64,000 nt of DNA. Source: Microbacterium lushaniae. Lineage in GTDB: Bacteria; Actinomycetota; Actinomycetes; Actinomycetales; Microbacteriaceae. Positions 43,444 through 51,233 of the stretch are shown here, one piece after another. The notes below the pieces were generated by a model. That model searched no databases. It worked only from the letters and a program-made list of their open reading frames with translations, and was not told the origin of the DNA. The position numbers and the translations under genes were made by a program. The stretch lies in the NCBI RefSeq assembly GCF_008727775.1, contig NZ_CP044232.1, positions 806,001 to 870,000 on the forward strand, in the 5' to 3' direction. The first letter of the stretch is position 1. Each line of letters begins with the position of its first letter.

Positions 43444-43776
43444 ATGGGGCAATTCTCGGTATCGACACCGGCCCTGGGGTATTCGGCGTCGGCGATGATC
43501 GGGGCCGTATCCCAGTTCGATGGGCACGTGTCTCAGATCTCCGGCGTGGTGACATCCATCGTGGGTGCATCGTGGAGCGGCGACGCCGCGGAGGCGTTCG
43601 CTGAGAGCTGGGCGGAGTGGCAGACCAACGCCGGTCTCGTCCGCGATGCCCTCACCGACATCGCCGCACGGGTGCAGGGCGCGGAGACGGGTTACACCAT
43701 GACGGAGATGCAGGTGACCGCCGCATCCCGTTCGTCCACCGTCGGCACACGCCGGCAGGGTGGGGGGACCGCGTGA
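43444..43776 (+). CDS. WXG100-family secreted protein 2
   Basis: A 110-residue relative of the preceding gene product: MGQFSVSTPALGYSASAMIGAVSQFDGHVSQISGVV forms helix one, SWSGDAAEAF is the WxG turn, and helix two leads to ETGYTMTEMQV, with the Y-x-x-x-E form of the C-terminal signal. The last 20 residues are basic and polar, an extension absent from the first protein. ATG 43444 has a GGGAGCAG ribosome site just upstream. It overlaps the third WXG100 gene by four bases and could be its heterodimer partner. Confidence 0.88.
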   Translation: MGQFSVSTPALGYSASAMIGAVSQFDGHVSQISGVVTSIVGASWSGDAAEAFAESWAEWQTNAGLVRDALTDIAARVQGAETGYTMTEMQVTAASRSSTVGTRRQGGGTA

Positions 43777-44066
43777 GCCAGCACACCTTCGACCTGGCGG
43801 AGCTTCGCGAGCTGGAAACGGCGCTGGGCAACCTCATCACCTACTGCACGGATCTCGAGACGCACGCCGCCGGCGCCACCGCCGCCGCCAACGCTCAGTG
43901 GGCGGGCGTGGCCAGCGTGGAGTTCCTCGGCCTCGTGGGCACGTGGCAGATCGGCGCGACGGCGATCAAGACGCACGCCGAAGACCTGAAGAAATGGGTC
44001 GGTGAGGCCGCATCGGTCTACGAAGCCGCCCAGAACGACAACCGCACGATGTGGGCGAGCGCATGA
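43773..44066 (+). CDS. WXG100-like secreted protein 3
   Basis: A 97-residue helical hairpin starting at GTG in the stop of the previous gene. The turn is QWAGVASVEF (W-x-G), flanked by helices LRELETALGNLITYCTDLETHAAGATAAAN and TAIKTHAEDLKKWVGEAASVYEAAQ. The C terminus lacks a clear Y-x-x-x-D/E signal, apart from VYEAAQND. The gene overlaps the large effector by ATGA. That fits a partner or chaperone role in targeting the effector, like the small helical proteins next to LXG toxins in Firmicutes. Confidence 0.8.
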   Translation: MSQHTFDLAELRELETALGNLITYCTDLETHAAGATAAANAQWAGVASVEFLGLVGTWQIGATAIKTHAEDLKKWVGEAASVYEAAQNDNRTMWASA

Positions 44067-46906
44067 CGACGAGACGAATCGACCCGACCCTCTACGTCCA
44101 GGCCGCCGACGCCTTCGACGCGATCGCCACGTCGGCCGACAGCGTGGGCTCCAGTGCCCGATCCTCGGCGAACGGGTACTCCGCGATGGCCGGCGACGAC
44201 CCCGGTGGCGAGCAGTTCGCCACCGCCTACGACGCCTCCGCCCACGCCGCCCTGCAGAACATCTTCGACATCGGCATGCGGGCCAACACCCTGGACCGCC
44301 TCTTCATGGCCAGCGGCGGCAGCGCCGCATCGGCCGAGGCCGTCGCCTCCGGGCAGACTTTCGACGCCGGCGCCTACACGTTGCGCCCCGCGCGGTCCGA
44401 CCTCAGCGTCGCGCCGCCGCCGTCGGCGTTCGGTGGCACAGCCGGTGAGCCCACGGGATGGGACCTGGTCATGAACGTGGTCGGGATGATGTGGCCCAAC
44501 GCCGACACGGACCAGCTCGACCAGGCCGGGCAGACGTGGAAGGACATCGCCCGTGACGTCCGCCGCCTCGCCACCGACGTGCGGCAGGCCGACAACTCCG
44601 TGGCGTCCCTCGACAGCGTCGAGCTGCCCAAGGCGCGCACGGAGGTCACCGATTTCGCCACGGACATCGGTGAAGTCGCCGATCTCATCGAGGAGATCGG
44701 CACGCAGTGCAAGGAGTACGCCGATGACGTGCGCGAGGCGCACAAGGAAGTCATCGAGATGCTCGTGCAGCTTGCGATCGAGATCGCGGCGACCATCGCG
44801 ATCAGCGCGGCGCTGAGCGCCTTCACCTTCGGGGCCGCGGGCGCCGCGGGCGCAGCCGCGGTGACGGCGCGCATCGCGGTGATCGGTGCCCGCATCCTCA
44901 CGATCCTGACGAAGGTGGGCGGCACCGCAGCCCGCGTGGCCGTGCGGATCCGGGCAGTCCGGGTCGCCCTCATCCCCTTCGCCACTCGCCACCGCAGGGT
45001 GGCGAGCGCGGTCATCAACGTGGCGTCCGGCACCGCGGCTGCCGTCGCCTCCGAGGTCATCGTCAAGCGCGGCGACGCCAACCTGCTCGCCGCCTTCGGC
45101 TCGGGGCTCGTGGGCGGAGCCGTCACCGAGGCGATCACGTCGCCCTTCGGCCGCTATGGTCAGCGGGTCGCCGTGCAGGCGCTCGCCGGCGGCGGCGGTG
45201 GCGCGGCCGGTGCGGCCACGGACGGCCTCATCAGCGACGGCAGCATCGACCCGCGCCAGGTCGTCATCGGCGCGGCCGGCGGCGGCGTCTTCGGCGGCGC
45301 CAGTGCTCGCAGCGGCTCCGGCCGTGGGTCGTCGTCGGCGGCCGATCCGGGTCCCGGCAACGTCCGCGTGAACGAGAACACGCCCGTCATCAGCGGCGGG
45401 AACAACGCCGAGAGCGGCGGCCCCGACGGCGGCCGTAGCGGCACCACCGACTACGAGGGTCCGAACGTCTCCGGCGGCAACGAGGTCAGCGGCGGCGGTG
45501 GCGACGGTGGTCCCGCCGGCACCACGGACTACGAGGGCCCGAACGTCACGGGAGGCAACGACGTCAGCGGCGGCGGCGGCGACGGCGGCGGCGGTCCGCG
45601 CGTGCCCGACGGCGAAGCCCCCCAGCCCACCGGTGACGAGGGCATCCCGTCCCCGGGCGGTAACGGCGGTGGTCGTGGCGGCGGCGGCAACGACCCGGTC
45701 GACGTGCCGGCCCCGCCGGTCAACAACGGCGGTGGCGGCGGTCACGGCCTGCCTCCGGGCTCCGGCTCGGGCAACGGCTCCCACAACCCGGGCGGTTACG
45801 ACCCCGAGACGCCGATCTTCCACGACGTGGAGAACGACCTCGGGATGGATGTCGACGGCGACGGATTCCCGGCTTCCTCTGGCGGAGCCGGCGACTCTGC
45901 TCCGGTCTCGAGCGATCCCGAAGCGCCGGCTGCCGGCGGTGGACGCCCGGGTGATGCCGACGGCGGACGCCCGGCTGATGCCGATGGCGGCGCCGCTCCG
46001 GCTCCGCACACGCCGGATGCCGATGCTGTGCCCGTCGGTGGGGATTCCCCCGATGGCGATGCTGCGCCCGTCACGGGAGATGCTCCGGATGCGGACTCTC
46101 CGGCGACACCGGTTGACCCGTCGGGCACGCCGACCGACGCCGGCGATGCGCCGGCCACCGACGCGGACGGCGACGGCGGCGCGGGTACCCCCGTGCACAA
46201 CCCGCCCACCGCCGGCCAGCCCGACCCGACCGGTCCGATGTACTCCAACGACACGGCCGGCGATGGATGGAACCGCTATGACGACACCGTTCGCCCCGAT
46301 CCCGACTACGGTCAGCCTCGCCCCGAGCACGGGACCGTGCCGGGACACTACGAGGCTCCCGCGTCGCCCAATCCGGACATCGCTCCGATGATCACGGACC
46401 CGGGCGCGCCGTTCGGACGGGACGCAGACGGCACGCCGATTCCCGACCAGAACGCGTGGAACGAGCGGTACGCACTGCCCGACAACGCCGACGGGTCTCC
46501 CGGCGGCCCCCGCTGGCCCACGAACGACGGTGCTGTTCCGGGCACGCGTGTGCACTATCACGGCGTGGACGCGCTCCTGCGCGACTACCCGCAGTTCGCG
46601 AACCTCGACCGCATCGGCCGGACGTCAGGCGACTACCTCACGGTGGCGAACACTCCGTTCGAGCAGCGTGGTCTGACCCCTGGGCACCAGGGAATGGACC
46701 TCCTGCACCGTCAGCTGGCGCCGGAGCTTCCTCCCGGCATCCGCATCGAGGTGTCGGTCATCGACGACGCTCTCGGCTACCCTGGCGGTGGCTGGCAGAT
46801 CCGCTTCTTCCGCGCCGGCCCCGACGGACGACCGTCCGTGGGCGCCAACGGGCGGGACGAGTTCCTGTCGGTGAAAGACCTTGACGATCTGGGGGTGTTC
46901 CTGTGA
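44063..46906 (+). CDS. Type VII secreted polymorphic toxin with C-terminal TNT (NAD+ glycohydrolase-like) domain
   Basis: A 947-residue effector. Residues 1-225 are helical, with WXG100/LXG-like spacing (DPTLYVQAADAFDAIATSADSVGSSARSS; long coiled segments to 225). Residues 230-350 are hydrophobic and Ala/Gly-rich, able to enter membranes. Residues 385-740 are a repetitive Gly/Asp/Pro linker, with TTDYEGPNV occurring twice. Residues 815-947 resemble tuberculosis necrotizing toxin: LDRIGRTSGDYL (R850, Y858, with the 8-residue spacing of TNT Arg757-Tyr765), NTPFEQRGL, and GYPGGGWQIRF (Q912), ending VKDLDDLGVFL. The predicted activity is NAD(P)+ hydrolysis. The next gene, overlapping by four bases, is the candidate antidote. 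Confidence 0.85.
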   Translation: MTTRRIDPTLYVQAADAFDAIATSADSVGSSARSSANGYSAMAGDDPGGEQFATAYDASAHAALQNIFDIGMRANTLDRLFMASGGSAASAEAVASGQTFDAGAYTLRPARSDLSVAPPPSAFGGTAGEPTGWDLVMNVVGMMWPNADTDQLDQAGQTWKDIARDVRRLATDVRQADNSVASLDSVELPKARTEVTDFATDIGEVADLIEEIGTQCKEYADDVREAHKEVIEMLVQLAIEIAATIAISAALSAFTFGAAGAAGAAAVTARIAVIGARILTILTKVGGTAARVAVRIRAVRVALIPFATRHRRVASAVINVASGTAAAVASEVIVKRGDANLLAAFGSGLVGGAVTEAITSPFGRYGQRVAVQALAGGGGGAAGAATDGLISDGSIDPRQVVIGAAGGGVFGGASARSGSGRGSSSAADPGPGNVRVNENTPVISGGNNAESGGPDGGRSGTTDYEGPNVSGGNEVSGGGGDGGPAGTTDYEGPNVTGGNDVSGGGGDGGGGPRVPDGEAPQPTGDEGIPSPGGNGGGRGGGGNDPVDVPAPPVNNGGGGGHGLPPGSGSGNGSHNPGGYDPETPIFHDVENDLGMDVDGDGFPASSGGAGDSAPVSSDPEAPAAGGGRPGDADGGRPADADGGAAPAPHTPDADAVPVGGDSPDGDAAPVTGDAPDADSPATPVDPSGTPTDAGDAPATDADGDGGAGTPVHNPPTAGQPDPTGPMYSNDTAGDGWNRYDDTVRPDPDYGQPRPEHGTVPGHYEAPASPNPDIAPMITDPGAPFGRDADGTPIPDQNAWNERYALPDNADGSPGGPRWPTNDGAVPGTRVHYHGVDALLRDYPQFANLDRIGRTSGDYLTVANTPFEQRGLTPGHQGMDLLHRQLAPELPPGIRIEVSVIDDALGYPGGGWQIRFFRAGPDGRPSVGANGRDEFLSVKDLDDLGVFL

Positions 46907-47391
46907 CCGATTCATCCACCGACCTCGCGCGCTGGCTGGCAGACGAAGGTCTCGAGCTCCTGCCGTCGAACGATGCATTCCTCCTCGTGGACGACGGCGA
47001 GGCGCGATTCCGGATCGATCGCACGTCGGACGGATGGGTCGTGAGCAAGAGCCTGCGGGGTGCACCGATGGTCGCGCAGATGTCTTCCAGTGACTGGGAG
47101 GACGTCGACCGCTACGTGGTCATGCTGTACCTGGGCACTGCGCGCGAATCACGCGGGCTGAGCCGCCTGCGACGCCTCGTCGAGCTGGGCCCCGAGGGCA
47201 CCGCGGTGCCCGCGGACGGCTGGAGCCTGCAGCGTGGCGAGGACGGCGGCTTCCTCCTCACCGGCCCTGATGGTCACCGCGTCTGGTTCGACGGCGACAT
47301 CGCCGCCGCGGCATTCTCGCGGTACGCCGTGTACACGGCGGACGAGCTCCGCGCGCAGGCCGCCCTCGCCGACGCACCGCTGGCTCGCTGA
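46903..47391 (+). CDS. Putative immunity protein to the TNT-domain toxin
   Basis: A 162-residue acidic protein starting at GTG in the toxin stop, so its synthesis is coupled to the toxin. It has DLARWLADEGLELLPSNDAFLLVDDGEARFRI, WEDVDRYVVMLYLG and GHRVWFDGDIAAAAFSRYAVYTADEL, which resemble the TNT-antitoxin/Imm61 family (the group of the M. tuberculosis IFT protein) in length and pattern. It has no signal peptide, as expected for a cytoplasmic inhibitor. The assignment rests partly on position. Confidence 0.75.
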   Translation: MTDSSTDLARWLADEGLELLPSNDAFLLVDDGEARFRIDRTSDGWVVSKSLRGAPMVAQMSSSDWEDVDRYVVMLYLGTARESRGLSRLRRLVELGPEGTAVPADGWSLQRGEDGGFLLTGPDGHRVWFDGDIAAAAFSRYAVYTADELRAQAALADAPLAR

Positions 47392-47496
47392 GCACAGGCC
47401 GGCCAGGTACGCCGACCCGCGTTCAGGGGTGGGGTCGTGATTCCGCAGGGGGACGACCCCGCCTCGACGCTGGCCGGCAAGGGTGAGGATGCTGCC

Positions 47497-48393
47497 ATGA
47501 GCTCCCGGCCGCTTCCCTCTATTCCGGAGGGTCGGATGATGGCCGGCGTGTTCTCAGACGAGGACTTCTCCGCGAAGGTCTCCGGAGACCTGCCTACCTA
47601 CCACGCCGGGCCGCGTGGACCGATCCGTGCCGTCGCGATCCGGCGCGAGAGAGTCGTCGAGGCATATCTGTTCCACGGGGTGGATGGCGACGAGAAGGAT
47701 GCAGCCGGTCTGATCTCCCGTCGCGAGGGCGACTTCCAGCCACAGGGATCGGGCTATTGGCTCAACGAGCTGCGTCGGCTCCATGATGACGGGGTGCCCG
47801 CTGCAGAAGCCGTCGCTTCCCTCGCGGGGACCGCCGGCCCCGAATACGCCGGCGCAGCCGACACGTTGTTCGAGAGCTTCGAGAGTAAGGCCTCCGCACG
47901 AGGCGTGCTCGAACCGCGCGGGGATGACGCGCCTCGGCGGAACGAACCTGCAGCGAAACGCCCCGAGCGGGACGAGATCGACGCGGCTCTGCGAGCGGGG
48001 GGTGCAATGGCGCCCCGTATCGCAGAGAGGGTGCGCGCGCTGGATTCGGCTCTTCAGGTGCGTCCCACGCCGGAGCCGGTGGTCGTGACGCTTGTCCGTT
48101 CCCGGGACTCGCTGCCCGCCGAGCTCACGACGGGCACGCGCATCCACGAGCCGGCGTATCTCCTTACCCTGCTCGCCGGCCAAGACCTCCTTCCTCCCGG
48201 TGCGGAGGTCGTCGTCAAGCTTCACGTACCGGCCGGCGTACCGGCCCTCTACCAGGATGCGTCGCTCCCGGGGGAGCCGGGTACGCTGCTGCTGGCTCGC
48301 GGGTTGGACTGGGAGGTCTTTCGGGTGATCGACCTGCCCGGTCGAACCGTTGTGACCGGCCGTGTGGGCGGTCCGGCGGCGCCGCCTCAATGA
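47497..48393 (+). CDS. Protein with degenerate ADP-ribosyltransferase-like C terminus, in the toxin module
   Basis: A 298-residue cytoplasmic protein. The N-terminal half is unrecognised (MAGVFSDEDFSAKVSGDLPTYHAG, YLFHGVDGDEKDAAGLISRREGDFQPQG), followed by a charged linker at about 150-180. Residues 195-290 read like an ADP-ribosyltransferase exoenzyme fold: VTLVRSRDSLP, GTRIHEPAYLLTLLAG in place of the STS motif, VVVKLHVPAGVPALY, and GEPGTLLLARGLDWEVFRV where active enzymes have E-x-E. The second catalytic glutamate and the STS motif are missing, so it is probably not an active transferase. ATG 47497 has GTGAGGA 7-13 nt upstream; GTG 47437 is an alternative. It follows the immunity gene by 105 bp. 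Confidence 0.6.
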   Translation: MSSRPLPSIPEGRMMAGVFSDEDFSAKVSGDLPTYHAGPRGPIRAVAIRRERVVEAYLFHGVDGDEKDAAGLISRREGDFQPQGSGYWLNELRRLHDDGVPAAEAVASLAGTAGPEYAGAADTLFESFESKASARGVLEPRGDDAPRRNEPAAKRPERDEIDAALRAGGAMAPRIAERVRALDSALQVRPTPEPVVVTLVRSRDSLPAELTTGTRIHEPAYLLTLLAGQDLLPPGAEVVVKLHVPAGVPALYQDASLPGEPGTLLLARGLDWEVFRVIDLPGRTVVTGRVGGPAAPPQ

Positions 48394-48451
48394 GGGAGAT
48401 CGCCGCGCCATGCAGTGCAACCGCGAGAGTTGCAGTCCGAGAGGAACGCGG

Positions 48452-48733
48452 ATGGTCGACGACATACTGAGCACAGCAGTTCTGGCGTACGTCGGATTCG
48501 ACCGGGATGCCGCCGTCCCTGGGCGTTTTCCCGCCCGTATCGATGACCCGGAGCTTCGGCGACGCGTTGTGGACATCGTCGCCGAAGTGGACGCGGACGC
48601 CGGCCCGGGGACCGGGGAGAACCTCTCGGCCTGGGGCGACGCTCTGGCGGCGGGTGTCCGCGAGCGCCACCCGGAGCTGTCTGACGAAGCCCTCGCGGCG
48701 CTGAAGGCGCTCCTGACCTTCGAGTACCGCTGA
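48452..48733 (+). CDS. Small acidic protein, possible second immunity protein
   Basis: A 93-residue acidic protein (MVDDILSTAVLAYVGFDRDAAVPGRF, RRRVVDIVAEVDADAGPGTGENLSAWGDALAAGV, ALAALKALLTFEYR). No family is recognised. Size, acidity and position after the ADP-ribosyltransferase-like gene fit an immunity protein or regulator of the toxin module. ATG 48452 is preferred because GAGAGGA lies 7-13 nt upstream; ATG 48410 is possible. It is the last gene before a block of palindromic repeats. Confidence 0.55.
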   Translation: MVDDILSTAVLAYVGFDRDAAVPGRFPARIDDPELRRRVVDIVAEVDADAGPGTGENLSAWGDALAAGVRERHPELSDEALAALKALLTFEYR

Positions 48734-48771
48734 GCCGCGCGCCCGCGTCAGCACGGCCGCTCTGTTTGCTT

Positions 48772-48853
48772 CCCGAACTCCGCAAGACTGTCCTTGAAGC
48801 AGCCCGGATTGCGCTCCAGCCGTCGGTTCTGCCCCGTTCTTGAGGAGTTCGGG
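48772..48853. repeat. 82-bp palindromic element, copy 4
   Basis: Left arm CCCGAACTCCGCAAGAC and right arm GTTCTTGAGGAGTTCGGG pair with one G-A mismatch. The interior differs from the copies at 34 kb, so only the arms are conserved across the two clusters. The gap 48734-49280 (547 bp) holds three such elements and no convincing gene. Confidence 0.8.
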
Positions 48854-48962
48854 AACCGGCAGCGACGTGGCACAGGCCCTGATGCGCCACACGAAATCCG
48901 TCTGTCCCCGGATCCGGCTGCCGAATCGGGGCCTCGGCCTGAGTGTGAGCATCACCCGACGG

Positions 48963-49044
48963 CCCGAACTCCTCAGAACCGGGCCGCAGCCGCCTCATTC
49001 CGGGCAGGAACGGGCGCATCCGGCCCGTTGTCGAGGAGTTCGGG
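48963..49044. repeat. 82-bp palindromic element, copy 5
   Basis: Left arm CCCGAACTCCTCAGAAC and right arm GTTGTCGAGGAGTTCGGG pair through the outer ten base pairs without mismatch. The interior shares AGGAACGGGCGCATCCGGCC with copy 6. Confidence 0.8.
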
Positions 49045-49125
49045 AAGCGAGAGCGCCCGGGCAGTGGCTGTGATGCGCCCGCGCCACTCGTCTGCCCTCC
49101 CAGGCTTTGGCCCCACCCGGCGCGA

Positions 49126-49206
49126 CCGAACTCCTCAAGACCGCGCCGCAGCCGCCTGATTCCAGGCAGGAACGGGCGCATCCGGCCTGTTGTTGCGGAG
49201 TTCGGG
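49126..49206. repeat. 81-bp palindromic element, copy 6
   Basis: Left arm CCGAACTCCTCAAGACC, right arm TGTTGCGGAGTTCGGG. The arms pair imperfectly, and the interior is close to copy 5. It is followed by a short GC-rich tandem (AAGGTGCGG units, about 49217-49275) up to the stop of the ASCH gene. Confidence 0.75.
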
Positions 49207-49280
49207 CAGGCGGCGCGGGGAAGGTGCGGCGCCGGGAAGGTGCGGTGCGGCGCCGGGAAGGTGCGGTGCGGCGCCGGGGG

Positions 49281-49757
49281 TCAGGCGGTCCAGGCGACGG
49301 TGAAGCGCTCGAACAGGATCTCGAGGTCGTCGCTCCACTCGATGCCGAGGGAGGGGCAGATGCGGTTCCAGTACGTGCGGTGGCCCAGCAGCCACGCGTC
49401 GAGCGAGCGGTCGTCCTCGGCCTCGTCGTAGGCGAAGGCGGCGTCGGCGGTGTCGATCGTGCCGATGCGCAGTTCCGTGCTGCGCAGGATCGCGCGGGGG
49501 CGTCCGGCGCCGTCGCACGCGATCCAGTGACTGCCGATGCGCGGGAGCTGCTGTCCTTCCGCCTCGAACTCCTTCAGCAGCGTGGCAGTCGCACGCTTCT
49601 CGCCGTCGATCACCAGGCCGAGCAGCTCGTCGCTGAGCGCCGGGTGGTCGCCGAACCGCTCGACGCTCGGCATCTCGTTGTCGGTGGCGAGGTCGGGATG
49701 CGCCGACTGATACGCCTTCCACATCTCGGCGGCGGCGGTGAGGTCGACGGGCTCCAT
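49281..49757 (-). CDS. ASCH-domain protein
   Basis: A 158-residue protein of the ASCH superfamily (PUA-like beta barrel): MWKAYQSAHP near the start, then FGDHPALSDELLGLVIDGEKRATATLLKEFEAEGQQLPRIGSHWIACDGAGRPRAILRSTELRIGTIDTAD, with the conserved lysine-rich G-x-K-x-x-T motif. ASCH proteins bind RNA or modified nucleosides; an amidohydrolase activity on N4-acetylcytidine is known for one branch. ATG 49757 is chosen because CAGGAT lies seven nucleotides upstream as a -10; ATG 49766 is an alternative. It is 35 bp from the disulfide oxidoreductase gene, which is transcribed in the same direction. Confidence 0.82.
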   Translation of the reverse strand: MEPVDLTAAAEMWKAYQSAHPDLATDNEMPSVERFGDHPALSDELLGLVIDGEKRATATLLKEFEAEGQQLPRIGSHWIACDGAGRPRAILRSTELRIGTIDTADAAFAYDEAEDDRSLDAWLLGHRTYWNRICPSLGIEWSDDLEILFERFTVAWTA

Positions 49758-49792
49758 ACTCCCCATCCTGACGCACCGCCCGCGGCGGCCGG

Positions 49793-51226
49793 TCAGCGCG
49801 ACGCGCTGTCGCGGCCGTACGTCTCGAGGAACCGCAGCCACACCTCGCTCACGGTCGGATAGGAGGGAACGGCGTGCCACAGCCGGTGCAGCGGCACCTC
49901 GCCGACGATCGCGATCGTCGCGGAGTGCAGCAGCTCGGCGACATCCGGCCCCACGAAGGTGACCCCGACGAGCACGCCCCGGTCCTCGTCCACGACGGCG
50001 CGGGCCTGGCCGCGGTAGTCGTCCGACCACTCGGTCGCCCCGGCGACCCACGACAGGTCGTAGTCGATCACGCGCGTGCGGATGCCGGCCTTCTCGGCCC
50101 TCGCCGCGGTCAGTCCCACCGATGCGACCTCGGGATCGGTGAAGGTCACCTGCGGCACGGCGGCATGATCGGCCGTGGCCACATGCGCTCCCCACGGCGC
50201 ATCCTGCACGGGTGCGCCGTTCGCGCGCGCGACGATGACGTCACCCGCCGCCCGCGCCTGGTACTTCCCCTGATGCGTCAGGAGCGAGCGGTGGTTGACG
50301 TCACCGGCGGCGTACAGCCAGTCGGTGCCGCGGACGAGGAGGGTGTCGTCGACGTCCAGCCACGACCCGGGCTCCAGGCCCACCGTCTCCAGCCCCAGGT
50401 CGCCCGTGCGCGGCACGCGGCCGGTGGCGACGAGAACCTCCTCGGCCTCGAGCGTCGTGCCGTCCGACAGTTCCAGGTGCGCCGGCACGTCGCCGTCGCG
50501 CCGGGCTGCGGCGATCGTCACGCCCGTGCGCACGTCGGCGCCCAGATCCCGCAGGGATGCAGTGACCATCTCACCGGCGAACGGCTCCTCGTTCGTCAGC
50601 AGGCCGGATCGGGCCAGCACCGTGACTCGCGTGCCGAAGCTCGCGTAGGCCGTCGCCATCTCCGTCGCCACGACGCCGCCGCCGAGGATCGCGAGCGACT
50701 CCGGCGTCGTCTGGGCGGCGGTGGCCTCACGGCTGGTCCAGGGGCGGATGCCGCGCAGGCCGGGGATGTCGGGCAGGAGGGCGGCGGATCCCGTGCACAC
50801 CACGACGGCGTGACGCGCGACGAGATCGGTGACCGAGCCGTCGTCGGCCGTGACGCGCACGCGCTTCTCACCGGCCAGCGCGCCGTGGCCGCGGACGAGG
50901 TCGATGCCGGCCTTATCGACCCACTGCACCTGGGAGTCGTCGTTCCAGTCGTGCACCATGCGGTCCCGCCGGGCCAGCACCGCGGCGACGTCGAGGGTGC
51001 CGGTGATCGCCTGCTTCGCGCCATCCACCGCCTGAGCCGCCCGCAGCGCCGCCCCGCTGCGCAGGAGCGCCTTGGACGGCATGCACGCCCAGTACGAGCA
51101 CTCGCCGCCGACGAGCTCGGCCTCCACGAGAACCGCGGACAGGCCGCCCTGCACGGCCCGGTCGGCGACGTTCTCGCCCACCGGTCCCGCTCCGATCACG
51201 ATGACGTCGTACTCGCGTGCGCTCAT
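49793..51226 (-). CDS. Pyridine nucleotide-disulfide oxidoreductase (lipoamide dehydrogenase-like)
   Basis: A 477-residue flavoprotein. FAD binds at VIGAGPVGENVA; the redox-active pair is in GGECSYWACMPSK (C-x4-C); the NAD(P) motif is ILGGGVVATEMATAYASFG; YAAGDVNHRSLLTHQGKYQARAA is the second FAD motif. The C-terminal interface has HAVPSYPTVSEVW, so the catalytic histidine block is slightly changed from HAHPTLSE. It is closer to the mercuric reductase/Lpd-like group than to a true pyruvate dehydrogenase E3, and no dehydrogenase-complex genes are near. TAGCGT at 51239-51234, seven nucleotides before ATG 51226, decides the start. Confidence 0.9.
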   Translation of the reverse strand: MSAREYDVIVIGAGPVGENVADRAVQGGLSAVLVEAELVGGECSYWACMPSKALLRSGAALRAAQAVDGAKQAITGTLDVAAVLARRDRMVHDWNDDSQVQWVDKAGIDLVRGHGALAGEKRVRVTADDGSVTDLVARHAVVVCTGSAALLPDIPGLRGIRPWTSREATAAQTTPESLAILGGGVVATEMATAYASFGTRVTVLARSGLLTNEEPFAGEMVTASLRDLGADVRTGVTIAAARRDGDVPAHLELSDGTTLEAEEVLVATGRVPRTGDLGLETVGLEPGSWLDVDDTLLVRGTDWLYAAGDVNHRSLLTHQGKYQARAAGDVIVARANGAPVQDAPWGAHVATADHAAVPQVTFTDPEVASVGLTAARAEKAGIRTRVIDYDLSWVAGATEWSDDYRGQARAVVDEDRGVLVGVTFVGPDVAELLHSATIAIVGEVPLHRLWHAVPSYPTVSEVWLRFLETYGRDSASR

Positions 51227-51233
51227 GCCCGAC

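Noticed and set aside
44018..46561. Antisense ORF of about 847 codons opposite the toxin gene
   Set aside because: Mirror of the Gly/Asp/Pro-rich linker, dominated by Arg, Val and Gly, with no recognisable domain.
34627..48733. Prophage or integrated element explaining the toxin-secretion island
   Set aside because: No integrase, attachment-site duplication, terminase, capsid or tail gene is visible. Base composition matches the flanks except for promoter regions.
48387..49181. Minus-strand ORF of about 264 codons over the second palindrome cluster
   Set aside because: It spans three repeats and runs antisense to the small acidic gene, with no domain and no promoter or ribosome site.
48772..49206. 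CRISPR array, because of regularly spaced similar units
   Set aside because: The units are about 82-bp palindromes spaced 80-110 bp apart with diverged interiors, not short identical repeats with unique spacers, and no cas genes are present.
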